Source: Entrophospora sp. SA101
Taxonomy: Eukaryota > Glomeromycota > Glomeromycetes > Entrophosporales > Entrophosporaceae
DNA length: 52,462 nucleotides
Assembly: GCA_958430865.1 (NCBI GenBank)
Contig: CAUDNR010001001.1
Location: 1-52,462 of the forward strand
Direction of reading: 5' to 3'
This document shows, one piece after another, positions 33,357 through 46,311 of the stretch. The position numbers and the translations under genes are program-made. Position 1 is the first letter of the stretch. Each line of letters opens with the position of its first letter. The notes below the pieces were generated by a model. That model saw only the letters and a program-made list of their open reading frames with translations. It ran no database searches and had not been told where the DNA came from.

Positions 33357-33854
33357 GCAACACATTTATCCAATGTTTCTTTGGTACTATATGATTATTA
33401 TCTTTTTTGTGATACTATTCTCTAGTGAGTTATTTGAAATAGAGTCGTCATAATATATTGTTGTCAAATATTCCATCAGAAAGCAAACACAATAGTGAAA
33501 TGCGAACACAAATGTGGAATGTAAACACGAAAGTGGAATAGGTGGACACAAAGGTAGCGAAATTTAAGTCTCATTTGTAAGTGTCCTGTAATTTATAAAT
33601 ATTTTATTATATAACAGAGTTCTATTTAAACTATTTATCTCCCCATTTTGCAAAAGTATACTAAAAATGTCATAAGCTCATAAAAATATCCAGCGGGCAG
33701 GCAATGTCACAGGGTAGAAGCATCGGTGCCAAATAAAAAAAAGACGGGCACTTGGGCAATAGCACTAGTGCCCAGCGTGTTGCCATTGGTTCCCGGCATG
33801 GGAACTCTAATAAATACCAAACTGTGTGCTATAGTAACTTTGTTATTGGGTCAA
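33357..33854. repeat. second copy of a 498-bp segment (first copy 32238-32735)
   Basis: Both copies are reverse complements of left-arm 27284-27781 and flank the 621-bp inverted piece. After 33854 the normal mirror alignment (sum 61,138) resumes. 498 plus 621 accounts exactly for the 1,119-bp length difference between the arms. Confidence 0.9.
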
Positions 33855-34133
33855 TATGCTTTAAAAAAAAAACTCGTAATTACATCAAAAACAGTTTCTA
33901 TAAACTTAACATCTTTTATTTTAACTGTAGCTGTTCTATTTCCGGAGTCTTGGTCATTTAAAAATCTCCATCAATTCTATGAATAATGCCACGTCTTAAA
34001 CAACTAGATGGAGAGAATAATGATAGGTAACAATATGGAGATTTTGATCCCAAAATATTCTTTAGAATTCCTGTATGTAAAAGCTTAATGAATGATCTTT
34101 TAACACCCAATCACGTGTGTAAATTTTTTAATT

Positions 34134-35078
34134 ATGCAATCTTATTTTATTCGTCGATTATTAAAAGTATGCGACAATAATGTAAGTCAAGCAAAACAAG
34201 AGTTACGATGGATTACTCAACATGTGTTAAATCAAACAAAAAATAATTATTATAATTGCAATAATATTCAACAACTTGATGAAAAGGAAAAACAAACTAT
34301 AGCATTGATGGTTAATGATCGAGTAGAAAAATATAAACCATTACAATATATTCTTGGCACACAACCATTTTGTGATTTAGAAATAATTACAAAACCACCA
34401 GTTTTAATTCCAAGGTTGGATTTTTTTTTTTTAGTTGCTTATTTTTGCACTTAAAGAAAGTTTTTTAATATATATATAAATATGTCGAGAGTAGATGGGA
34501 AACAGAAGAATGGACAAACAGACTAATAACAAAAATAAATTCAAGAATATTCTCAAAAAATCAAAAAGGAATCAAGAACAATAACGATATTAATAGAAAT
34601 GGTTATTTGGATAGAGCAGAAGGAAAACAAATAGAGATTCTTGATATTTGTACAGGATCAGGATGTATTGCATTAGCATTGGCATCTAATTTACCAGATA
34701 ATACATGTAAAGTTTATGGAATTGATTTGTCAGTTGAAGCGTTGGAGCTCGCAAATTTAAACCTTCGACAACAACAACAATTGAAAAATTTTGTTGATTT
34801 TTCTAAATTAGATATTTTAAATGATGAAGACGAAAAGATTAAAAGATTTGTGAAAGAAAAAAGTCTTAATGGACTAGGATTTAATTTGATAGTTAGCAAT
34901 CCACCATATATAACTTATGAAGAATATGAGGATTTAATTCCGGATGTAAAATTGTGGGAAGATAAAATTGCTCTAGTGGCAGATGACCAAGGAACTCAAT
35001 TTCATAATAAAATAATTTATTTGGCTAGCAAATTATTGATAAATAGTGATGATAATAATGATGATGATGATGATGATG

Positions 35079-35135
<57 letters not shown>

Positions 35136-35296
35136 GTGATGGTGAATTATTATTACCTCAACTTGTGATGGAAATTGGTGGAAAACATCAGGTTACTAAA
35201 ATTATTGATGAATTGAATAAAAATGGTTTCAGATGGTATGAAGTTTGGAAAGATTCTAGAGGTATTGATAGATGTGTTGCTGCAAGGTTACAGTAG
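34134..35296 (+). CDS. MTQ1: HemK/PrmC-family glutamine N5-methyltransferase, Mtq1-type (right arm)
   Basis: Exact mirror copy of the gene at 25842-27004, with exons 34134-34414 and 34495-35296, 360 aa. Motif I, NPPY and the Asp/Asn run are unchanged; I saw no coding difference between the copies. The rearranged insertion ends 280 bases upstream of this start. This copy therefore has a different distal upstream region from the left one, although the nearest 279 bases are shared. Confidence 0.88.
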
Positions 35297-35302
35297 TAGT
35301 AT

Positions 35303-37011
35303 TTATTTTACTTTTGATCCTAAGTAATTAGAATAAATCAAATGATAGTTAATACCCAAATAAAATAATTTTAAGTTATATGATAATTAAATTATTACAT
35401 ACGTAAATCTTGAAATCTTTTCTCTCTAAGACTATCAATAGATATCAATTTATCACATATATTTATTATTTCAGTATCATTATTATGTGATTCTTCTGAA
35501 TTCATATTTGAAATACACTTTAATTCACGTAAAAAATTTGCTAAGGTTTGTAAACACCCTAAAAATAAAATACAAATGTAAATATTTATTTACAAATGTC
35601 TATAAATAACGGTCTTGAACATTATTATTAAATATTTTACTTGCATTTGCTATTTGGTTCAATTTCTAATAATTCTCTTATTGATAATATTTCACGCTCC
35701 AATAATTTAATTTTTTCTAAATTTGATAATGTAATTAATTTTAAAGATGTTGATGGTGATGACGATGATGATTCATTTTGAATTGGATCTTTTGAACCAT
35801 CAAAACTTGAAGTAGTCTTAATTTCTAAAATTTATATAACAGCATTAATCATAGTTGTAATAAAAATAATAACAATAGTTGCAATGATAAAGATCCTAAC
35901 CTCCGCCAACCAACCACCAATAATATAACCAAGCACTTTGGTCATCTGGATCTGTATAAAATGCTGACTTGACCAGATCAAATTCTTTTCAAATTATTTT
36001 TATAAATTAATCAATATATATATATGTATATACCAATAATAATGTTAATTATTACTAATCAATTATTACCTTTATCAATAAATGTTTTGATTTCTTCTGA
36101 ATTGTAATTCCTTTCTTCAATCAAAAGTGGTAAAAGCTTGCTTCTCTGATGCCATGCTGAGTAATTGGAAAAATTTTGATTTATTTTCACTGTGGTAAAA
36201 TCAAATTCTGATTCGATGATTGACTTGGAATCATCAACTGTAGATGATAATTTTGATGTGACGTATCTTCTATAATCCCATCCATGAACTATTCAAACAT
36301 GTATTATATTAAATATTAGATGATATTATTATTATCACTTTTATAATTAATTACTTACAATTTCTTGAATCCATATCAAGAATTCGACCAACAATTTTCA
36401 ACTCTCTCTCCCAATTAGGATTTGACATTGTTTCAAGACACCATCTACGATGATTAAATATCCAGTAAGATTTTGGATTTAATTGAAAGATTTCTTGTAA
36501 GAATCCTAACTCTGATTCTAAATGTTTTTGTATTTCTTCATTTGTACTGTCCAAAACAAAACAATTACTATTAACATTATAATTATAATTATAATTATAA
36601 TTATAATTATAGTTACCAGCTAACAAATACTCCTTTTAACAATATTTTTCTTCTAAAATTCCAAATGCTATAAAAATCTGGATTTTGTGATAAGATCATA
36701 GTTGTTATATTTATTGCATCTTGATCATATTCTAATTTATCTCTCTATTAATAAATAAAAATAATTGTTAATTTAATAATCTCTTTTAATTACAAAGAAA
36801 AAAAAATATCAACCTTATCAAAGCATTTCTTTACTAATTCATTATATTCTTTGATTTTATTTGCTTCTTTTTCTCTTCTAATCCTTTCAATTTCTGCTGA
36901 TGGTTTTACTCGTCTACGACCATGCTAATAAAAAAAAAAATATAATTTTAAATCGAATTATCTGTCTTTTTAAATATTTTTTAAAAAATAAATTATATAA
37001 AAAAATACCAT
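35303..37011 (-). CDS. BET4: Rab geranylgeranyltransferase alpha subunit (right arm)
   Basis: Mirror copy of 24127-25835, with exons 37011-37009, 36924-36814, 36744-36617, 36546-36359, 36288-36070, 35984-35901, 35824-35645, 35558-35403, 35319-35303. It has the same 361-aa product, the same ATG-only first exon and the same GC-AG intron 7. If both copies are real, the subunit dosage is doubled, plus a promoterless 3' fragment at 32736-33182. Confidence 0.88.
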
Positions 37012-37041
37012 TATTTTATTAATTGGAAAAACTCGATTTTT

Positions 37042-37182
37042 TTAAATCGTGTAACGTTTTTTGTTACGGGCTGGATGGCCGCAGCCGCTCGCCACACAGG
37101 ATCTCATTTTTGATTTTTCCAGATTTGTTGTTGCCAGTTTGCATTTAATGAAATTTTTTACCAAGGCATATTGAGTATCCAT
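37042..37182 (-). CDS. 46-aa ORF upstream of Rab GGTase alpha (right arm)
   Basis: Mirror copy of 23956-24096, possible uORF; see that entry. Confidence 0.3.
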   Translation of the reverse strand: MDTQYALVKNFIKCKLATTNLEKSKMRSCVASGCGHPARNKKRYTI

Positions 37183-37699
37183 CTTCCCTATAAAAAAAAG
37201 AGTTTAAGTGGGACCAGTAAGGCGTTTAATTGGATCGGTCGATTTTCTGCGGATTATCCATCATAGTATCGTTTGAAAATTGAAAATAATTTGTGATGTT
37301 AATAATAATGATAAATTTTGTATGAAAGAATACGACATATTACTGATTTCAAGCATGTGATCCACACAATGTAATGAAACAATTGATGAATTAGTTGAGA
37401 GCACAACCTAAAGCACTATAGGTATCTTCAATGTACTTTTTATAATAAGTTTATGAATATTGAAAAGATGTGAATGTGGCCTTGCGATTGTATACAAAGA
37501 TATGTGAATAAATGACTAGATAGGATTTTTGCATTAAAAAGTTGCACAGTATTCAAATGAGATAGTGTTTACTTAAAAATATAGCACTAGTATCAATTAA
37601 ATTAAATATTTAACTTTTTTTAGCTTAAAAGGTAATGTTAAACATCATAATAGTTTCGTGTTTGTATTGCAATCAATATATGTAAGATGAAACTCCTCA

Positions 37700-37888
37700 T
37701 TATTGTTTATTCGAAAGTTTACAATAGCACGAACTAAACATTATTAATAGTAGTAATATTCTTCGCCAAAAAGATGATACTGGTGGTTCTTCATTAATCA
37801 CAGACCTAGAATTATGATTCAATTCAACTTCGGGAAATTCTCTCACTTTTGTTACACATTTGGAACTGTGATGATTTTGATCTTCCAT
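37700..37888 (-). CDS. possible 62-aa protein (right arm copy)
   Basis: Mirror copy of 23250-23438, same sequence and same uncertainty. Confidence 0.25.
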   Translation of the reverse strand: MEDQNHHSSKCVTKVREFPEVELNHNSRSVINEEPPVSSFWRRILLLLIMFSSCYCKLSNKQ

Positions 37889-40047
37889 AGGTGAGATGAC
37901 TATCCTTCCGGGTTTAATGTAGAATAAGCAAATATATTGTGCGCTAACTTCCTACAATTGTGTAAGATATAATTACTGTTGTAATAATTAATTTATTTTA
38001 ATTTACTTGAATTCTAGTAAAGGAAAATATTTGATGAGATGATGTTCTTGTTTGATTAATCTTTGAAAATAAACATATACAAGTGTGAGGCTCCGAACAG
38101 ACCCAAATTTTAAAGAAACCTGATATTGATCTGAAATTCGGTCTGGTCAAAATACATGAAAATAAATTATACAATGACATTAACACTTTTGAAACTGTTA
38201 ACAATCTTTCAAAACTGTTGGCATTTTGAAACTAATTATCCACATGGACTATACCATGTAAATAGAAATTAAAGTTCATATAAGAAGGGTTTTGGTGGGA
38301 ATAAAGTTCAGTTTCGGATTAATACAAGAATCTACTCTTAGATGGAAAATTTTATTATTATGCAGTAATTCTTACACCGATTTGTCATCATACAAACCAA
38401 CAAATGATAATAAATTATGTAGACAGCACTTAATGCTTTGAAAATTTTCTCAATCAAAAGATATGTTTCATCTATTTCAGTATTACATGCAAGTTAATTC
38501 TAATTTACACTGTATAAATTGGCTCACTACGACATTAGTTGGAATAATATCTTGGCTAGAGGTTCAGATCGAAAATAAAAGTGATATTGGAATATTCACT
38601 TCGAATAATATTAATAATTCGAAATATTTAAGACCTTGCCTGCAATTATTCACACGAATATATCTCTTTTTACTCTATACATTTTGTTTGTTAATGAACT
38701 TCAATTTAAAATCTTTCTTGACGGATGGCAACTAGTAACGGTACAATGATGGTGAAGATAATTCGGCTGATACTCCTTCAAATAAATAAAGGTCAGACCA
38801 ATCAAAGGATAGATTTGTTTGGAGGAACTTCTAAATGGGTTATGCAATAAAAATTGACTAGCAATTGTATATTTCATTTATTACATGTACATGGTATTCT
38901 TCAACCAAATGAGAAGTAAAAGTAAATATTTTGTAATTAGATGATTCAAACTAGCATATCCAATATTTATTAAAAAATTTATAGTTAGAATTAAAAAGCA
39001 AACAGATATTTGTGACTTTTCTTTATGGTTGTTCGAAATATCTATACTATTCGAAATTCATCCATTACTGAAAGCCAACAGATGTATTATAATTTTTATT
39101 TATTTAAAAAGGGGGTCAATGAACGGAAACACTAATCTTGGCATATAAAAAGAAATGGTTGTAACAAATTATGAGCACTCGGGACGTATCAAATGGAATA
39201 TATATAGTAAAAGATGTGATATTTATTTGGTTGGAACACTATTTGACAACTTTTGACAAAAAGGTACAAATTGTGAAGAAGCCTTAAAGTGTAATGAGTT
39301 TGTTTAAAGATAGCATTGTAATGTTAGTAGTAGCAATAATCACAACAATAGAGATTCATCAATGAATTTGCTTGAATAAATCAATTTTTTATAAAAGGTA
39401 ATATAAAAGTTCACAACTATTCATCAGTTAAAAGCATATTGTAATTATGTCAAGATTAGAAAGCAAAAAATTCATGAAAATAATATTTTTGGTATGCCTT
39501 CATGTTGTGAGAATTTGCAAATTCATTAATCATTTCTGCTTTACGTCACAACGGTTTGAAGAAACTTGCATGCCTACTTACTGCCATTATGGAAAATCAA
39601 GATGCCATTAAAACGCATTATATACAAATTGGGTATTTATCGAATTATCCCCTACACAAAAGTTTGTCCATTTGTAAATAAATGTATTGAAAACCATATA
39701 AATCCAGCTAATTTTTACTAAAAAATTTTACCAGCATGTCACAATGTCAAATAGCTTCCCAAAAGTGCATAGTTCTGCAAGTAATATCCAAGAATTATTT
39801 AGTTCAAAATTTCATTTATTGATTGGTTGATTTAAATTTCTCATGTCAATTAATATTAGACGAAGAAATTTGAGATGAGTCGATTAATATTAGTAGTACC
39901 ATCTATTTTGAGTTTGTGTGATCAGGCACAAACTTAATTGTTTCGTTTTATTCATTGGTTGATTGATTTCATTTCATAATAGTGCGCAAATAGGAATATT
40001 TTGTCAAAAACTTTGTCTGGTAATAAATTGGTTTTGCACCATAGATA

Positions 40048-40332
40048 CTGAAGTGCTCTCGAAATATACTTAAAATGTACATGAATTTTCTAAAAATACT
40101 TGAAACATCATACTAGAAACATACCTGGGAAAAAACCAAGTATATTTTAAGTATGTTGAAAAGTATGTTGAAAAGTTATTTTTAAGTATAATTTCATACA
40201 CTTACAATGTACTTAAAATTCACTTAAATATTCTTATTTTTTCCACCGGTATATTTTAAATGTGTTTTGGTTGTATTTTAGGTGTATATATATAAGGTAT
40301 GTTTTGAGTGTATTTTAAGTATCTAAACCTTT
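40048..40332. repeat. AAGTATATTTTAAGT-like repeat array (right arm copy)
   Basis: Mirror of 20806-21090. Confidence 0.6.
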
Positions 40333-41679
40333 TGTAAGGTCTCTTTAATAGATGAAATCTAGCTGATAGTATTCTTGCCGATGAATATAAATAATATTTA
40401 TTATATTTATTATTATTATGATAAAGCTATCTTGATAGGTGGCGAAGATAATATGACTTTGTTGTTGAAGAATAATACAGAACACTTGTGAATAGTCATT
40501 GATTGATAATCCGTTTATGAATGAAAGAGCTTGCTGCGGAAACAATTATTTCTACGCTCTCAAAGTAAAAAAATTTTTCCAATCAGAAAAAACCACACGA
40601 AAAAAAAATATATGCGGTGAGACGACAGTTTTTCATGCATGCATGCAAAGGTCATATGCGAATCATTGGATATTAATAATTAATATTGATTTGCCTCTTT
40701 CTGATTTTCTAACAAAAATCCAAAGGATCATCATAACTATATTAATATTAATACATTAACTTTAAATTAATTTCTCCCCGATTAAATATTATTATTATTA
40801 TGGTGCGTGCACAGTGTATATAGAAAATTCAATGTCCGGGTGTAACATTACACACCAATCAAATTTTTTTAATTTTTTGAGATAGTTTCTAAATTTGTAC
40901 TAGTTATACAGCGAAATTTTGGGACTAAGAAATTTTGTACAAAATATTGCTTGTGCACCAGTTTTATTCTAAATTTGGCCAAATTTTTATTCATCTTATC
41001 GGCAATGCCAAGTTTTCGTTAATTACACATTCTAAAAGTTATTGTTGCTTTTTATATTCATTACATAATAATAATAATATAAAGGTCCAAAGCTCTTTTT
41101 CAAATACTTGAATTTATCATCTATTCATCATTGTAGGCAATTTTTTTAAATAAACAAAGATTATAATAAAAAAATAATTAATTTCCAATTGCAGGTCCAA
41201 CAATTTCATCCCACAGATTGAAACCACAAACAGTTAAAACGATTTTGTATGGATTCAAATAAAATCCAATAGTAAAATGATGCTTAATAGATATAATAAG
41301 TCAAACGAAACCATGCGTGCAATTTATTTTCCAAAGTTTATTTATTATTTTCATACATTAATATGCAATCCACATTCAAAATACTATTTAACCAGTCTTT
41401 AACCGGTTTTTGTTCCTAAAAAGACCAGTCACCGAGACTAGAAAAATAGAGATCACACTACAAAAATTTTTATATAAAAGTTGATTTGCAAAAATCTGCA
41501 TATAAATCCCCAAATTTGATTAGCACAGTTTGTACGCGAAAATCGAATTTCGGGACATTGGACGTTTCAGTCTTAATATAAAAACTAAAATTTTTAAAAT
41601 CCAATCTTAAAAAAAAAAAAACATTTTTATTTTATTTATTTTATTTAATTAAAAATTTTAAAATCCAAAATTAAAAACA

Positions 41680-43105
41680 ATGTCATTGCATCGTCATTTT
41701 GTTGGTAGACCATCAATAAATCGTAAAATTTCGCATCCATTTTATAATAAGAAGGGGAAAAAAATTTTTTACAATAACAAAGAAGAAGAGGATGATGGTT
41801 TTGATAATTTTGAGAATTATAAAATCAGTGATGATAAAAAATTTGATCACATTGAGGAATTTTATGAATTATTTCCTGTTGATGATAAGGTAAATTATAA
41901 GTTACTTAATTATTAATTTCCTACAACTTTCTAAAACTTTCTATTATTTTATAGTCAATGTCTATAATGGAAACTGCAGAAATTTTATCACAATATTTAT
42001 GGAATGGTAAATTTTCTTCTCCTGTGAAAGAAAGATTAAAGAATGGTGGTGCAACTGTAATAGACATTGGGTAAATTGATTGATTTTAATTGAATCATCA
42101 ATCTAATAATCATGAATTAATTATAATTGTTTTCTCAGATGTGGACCTGCAACTTGGTTAACGTTTATGGCAGAAGAATTTCCAAAATCAACATTTGTTG
42201 GGATTGATATAGTGATTGATTTGAATGATTCTAAGAAAGAATTACCAGGGAATTTAGCATTAATTAGGCATGATATACTTGATGGTTTACCATTTCCAGA
42301 TGACACTTTTGATTTTGTTCATCAAAAACATATGACACAGTCACTAACAATTGATCAATGGTCTTTTGTAATTGATGAACTGATACGTATAACTAAACCT
42401 GGTGGTTGGATTGAATTTGTGGTAATTATTAATAAACATAATAATGATGTGATAAAGAAATATGTTTATATTATTAAATTTGTTATTCATTATTATTATT
42501 AGGAAAATGAAGTCATGCCATATGGCTTGGGTCCAGTGGGGAAAAGATATATGGTTGGATGTAAATAACCATTTAATAAACTGTTTAATACTATTTCTTA
42601 ATAAGTTCTAACAAATTATCAATTAAATTATAGTCATGAAATTCTATGAATCATGTAATATAGATGGAATAATCCGTGAATCTATTGAACAAAAATTAAT
42701 AAATGCTGATGAAATAATCGAAATTACTGATCAAGCAAGGAATTTTCCATTAGGTGGTGATGGTATGGCTGGCGAAATGGTAAATATGTTATTTTATGGT
42801 GTTGATGCTAATAAATATTTTATAAATAAACATTATTACATTGCATCATTTAATTATTTAGGTGAGAACAACTATAGTTGGGTCACTAGAAAATGCAGGA
42901 CCATATATCTCAACATTTATTGGAGTTAGTTTAGAAGAATATAATGATATAATTGAACAATGTGCTGTAGAAAACCTTAAGTATAAACCTTATATAAAAA
43001 ATTTTAGGTAAATAATCATTCCCTCTTTTTGCTATTTTTTTATTCCACGTTTACCAATACTAAAAATATATTTAATCATCTAGAATGTGTGGGAAAAAAG
43101 GATGA
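41680..43105 (+). CDS. class I SAM-dependent methyltransferase, paralogue B (right arm)
   Basis: Mirror copy of 18033-19458. Exons are 41680-41889, 41955-42070, 42139-42421, 42503-42560, 42634-42779, 42862-43007, 43084-43105; 326 aa with the inferred last exon (RMCGKKG end), or 320 aa if translation stops at the TAA at 43009-43011. Motif I VIDIGCGPATW and PGGWIEF are intact. Confidence 0.8.
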
Positions 43106-43453
43106 TATATACATATTTACTTAGATTATAACTTACAGAAAAATAAATTTACAATTTATTATTTTTTTTTTTTTGTTTTAATTACTAATCATCATCTGAT
43201 AATGCATTTTTCTACAAGAATAAATTGTCATCTGAGTAGTCCAATTATTGATCATATTCTATAAATGTATATACTCTCCAAGATGGTCTGTGTGTAATTA
43301 TGATCAATGTTACTCAATCAAGGTGCTTGATTATTTATTCATAGCCAAGCATAACCTAAATCATTCCTTACCTCTGCAAGCTTTCCTTGAATTGCTATAA
43401 TAATTAAGATCTAGCAACAAATAAAAATCATTACCCGATCATCTATCTTTAAA

Positions 43454-43684
43454 ATGTTTCCTGCCCAAAAATCATTTGGAATGCATATCAATAAGGAGCT
43501 TAGGTGTAATACCAAAGTAATCCGGAAATTAGATGAGAAACGTATGTTTTCAAAAATTCGAATAAATTACATTTGTTTTTTTTCTATTTATTTTGTTACA
43601 ATAACTCAACCGCCAAAAAAAAGGAACACTAGAAAGTACAATTATAATGACTCATACAATATTTCATTTAAAAAGAAGGTATGA
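43454..43684 (+). CDS. possible small gene (right arm copy)
   Basis: Mirror copy of 17454-17684. In this orientation the possible continuation can be read: aag-gtatga as donor, ttag before acaaaagaattgcatacag, then another donor gtaaat. It remains only a possibility. Confidence 0.25.
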   Translation: MFPAQKSFGMHINKELRCNTKVIRKLDEKRMFSKIRINYICFFSIYFVTITQPPKKRNTRKYNYNDSYNISFKKKV

Positions 43685-44838
43685 ATATTATTATGCTTCG
43701 TCACAGTGGCGTGTCATTAACCAATAGCGAGTGTGTTAAATGAGCAAACATTATCATTATATCAATTTAACAAGTAATTTTAATGTTCTTTCATTAGACA
43801 AAAGAATTGCATACAGGTAAATATAATTTATTGATGCCGTATATTTTAATTTTTTTCCTGATATAGATATTATATGTAGTTTTTTGTAAGTTTCTTTTTG
43901 CAATCACAGTAAAAGTTTTCATTTTCATGCAAACTAATGAATTCATTTTAACATTTAAAGTTCTTGGTAATAAGTAATGATCGGCATATTATAAAATTAT
44001 TCGTAATCAGTCAAAAAAAAATTGAATGATATTATGCAATTACGGGAACTGATTACATAACAAATAAATAAATATGATGATAATCTTGTTAAAAAGAAGC
44101 CATTGAATTAACAAAAAATCAGTGTACAATTTACATATTTGGTTAGAACGTGCACGTTCACCGATTGATTTTACGCACCGAGCGTAATAAGTAGAACTTG
44201 TTCAGTGTTTCTTTTATTGATTGTTAGATTTAAATTCTCGACGTCAGTTTAACAAAATAGTGTTGGAATATATGATTTCTTCAACCTTAATATTAACGAA
44301 GTAATTCGACGGACAAAAAAACTTAGTCTTGGTAATGAATTAGACTTGTCTTTTCTTTTAATGGATGAAAGTCTAATTGATAGCGTTCTTGCATATGAAT
44401 ATAATATTCATTATTATTATCTCGATAGACGATGAAAAAAAAATAATACTATGATGTTGTCGATCGTTGTTGATGATGATACAGAAAAAATAGAATAAGC
44501 ATTATAAATTTATACATTAATTATAAACTAGTTATATATATTAAATATATTTATTTAGCTTACCAATAAAAAAATTAGTTCTTTCTGAAGAAAAATTATT
44601 TTTTTATTTCCCCATTTGGAGATCGGTCTAAATACTTGAATGAGTTTATTGATATTAAAATATTAAAATGATCTCTTTTGCTCTTGTGTAATTGTTTAGA
44701 ATGTTAATTGAATAATTATTTATTATTATTATATAAAGTAATAAGGCATAATTTTTCGATAAAAATTTTATCGTGGATCTTTAAAAAAAAATCATTTTTA
44801 TTTTATTTATATAATTAAAAAATTTAAAATTCAAAATA

Positions 44839-46311
44839 ATGTCATTGCATCATCATCTTGTTGGTAGACCATCAATAAATCGTAAAAATTCGCATCCATT
44901 AGAAAATTATTGTAATAAGAAGGAAAAAAAAATATTATTTTACAATAACAAAGAAGAAAATGATGACGATTTTGATGATTTCACAATTGAGAATTTTAAA
45001 ATTATTGATGGTAGAAAATTTAATAATATCGAAGAATCTTGTGAATTCTTGCCTGTTGATGATAAGGTAAATTATAAGTTAATTAATTATTAATTTCCTA
45101 CAACTTTCTAAAACTTTCTATTATTTTATAGTCAATGTCTATAATGGAAACTGTAGAAGTTTTATCACAGCATATATGGAATGGTAAATTTTCTTCTCCT
45201 GTGAAAGAAACATTAAAGAATGGTGGTGCATCTGTAATAGACATTGGGTAAGTTGATTGATTCATCAAACTTCTCCTATGACAATCTAATAATCATGAAT
45301 TAATTATAATTGTTTTCTCAGATGTGGACCTGCAACTTGGTTAATATTTATGGCAGAAGAATTTCCAAAGTCATCATTTGTTGGAATTGATATAGTGATT
45401 GATTTGAATGATTCTAAAAAAGAATTACCAGAAAATTTAGCAGTAATTAGACATAACATACTTGATGGTTTACCATTTCCAGATGACACTTTTGATTTTG
45501 TTCATCAAAAACATATGACACAGTCATTAAAAATTGATCAATGGTCTTTTGTAATAGATGAACTGATACGTATAACTAAACCTGGTGGTTGGATTGAATT
45601 TGTGGTAATTATTAATAAACATAATAATGATGTGATAAAGAAATATGTTTATATTATTAACTTTGTTATTCATTATTATTATTAGGAAAATGAAGTCATG
45701 CCATATGGCTTGGGTCCAGTGGGGAAAAGATATATGGCTGGATGTAAATAACCATTTAATAAACTGTTTAATACTATTTCTTAATAAGCTCTAACAAATT
45801 ATCAATTAAATTATAGTCATGAAATTATACAAATCGTGTAATATAGATGGATCAATCCGTGAATCTATTGAACAAAAATTAATGAATTCTGATAAAATGG
45901 TTGAAATTAGTAATCAAGCAAGGAATTTTCCATTAGGTGGTGATGGTATGACTGGTGAAGTGGTAAATATGTTATTTTATGGTGGTGATGCTAATAAATA
46001 ATAAATCTTTTATGATGGCAATAAAATGATCATTATTATATTACATCATTTAATTGTGTAGTTAAGAACAACTATAGTTGGGTCACTAGAAACTGCTGGA
46101 CCTTATATCTCATCATTTATCGGAGTTAGTTTAGAAGAGTATAATGAAATGATTGAACAATGTGCTGTAGAAAATATTAAGTATAAACCTTATATAAAAA
46201 ATTTTAGGTAAACACTCATTCCTCTCTTCTTCTTAGTATTTTTTTATTCCATGTTTACTAATACTAAAAATTTTTTTTTAATCATCTAGAATATCTGGAA
46301 AGAAAAGATGA
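44839..46311 (+). CDS. class I SAM-dependent methyltransferase, paralogue A (right arm)
   Basis: Mirror copy of 14827-16299. Exons are 44839-45066, 45132-45247, 45322-45604, 45686-45743, 45817-45962, 46062-46207, 46290-46311; 332 aa with the inferred last exon, or 326 aa with the early TAA at 46209-46211. The one clear difference from the left arm is C at 45661, inside the intron after exon 3. The left copy and paralogue B both have the other base there, so the change arose in this copy (or is a sequencing error). Confidence 0.8.
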
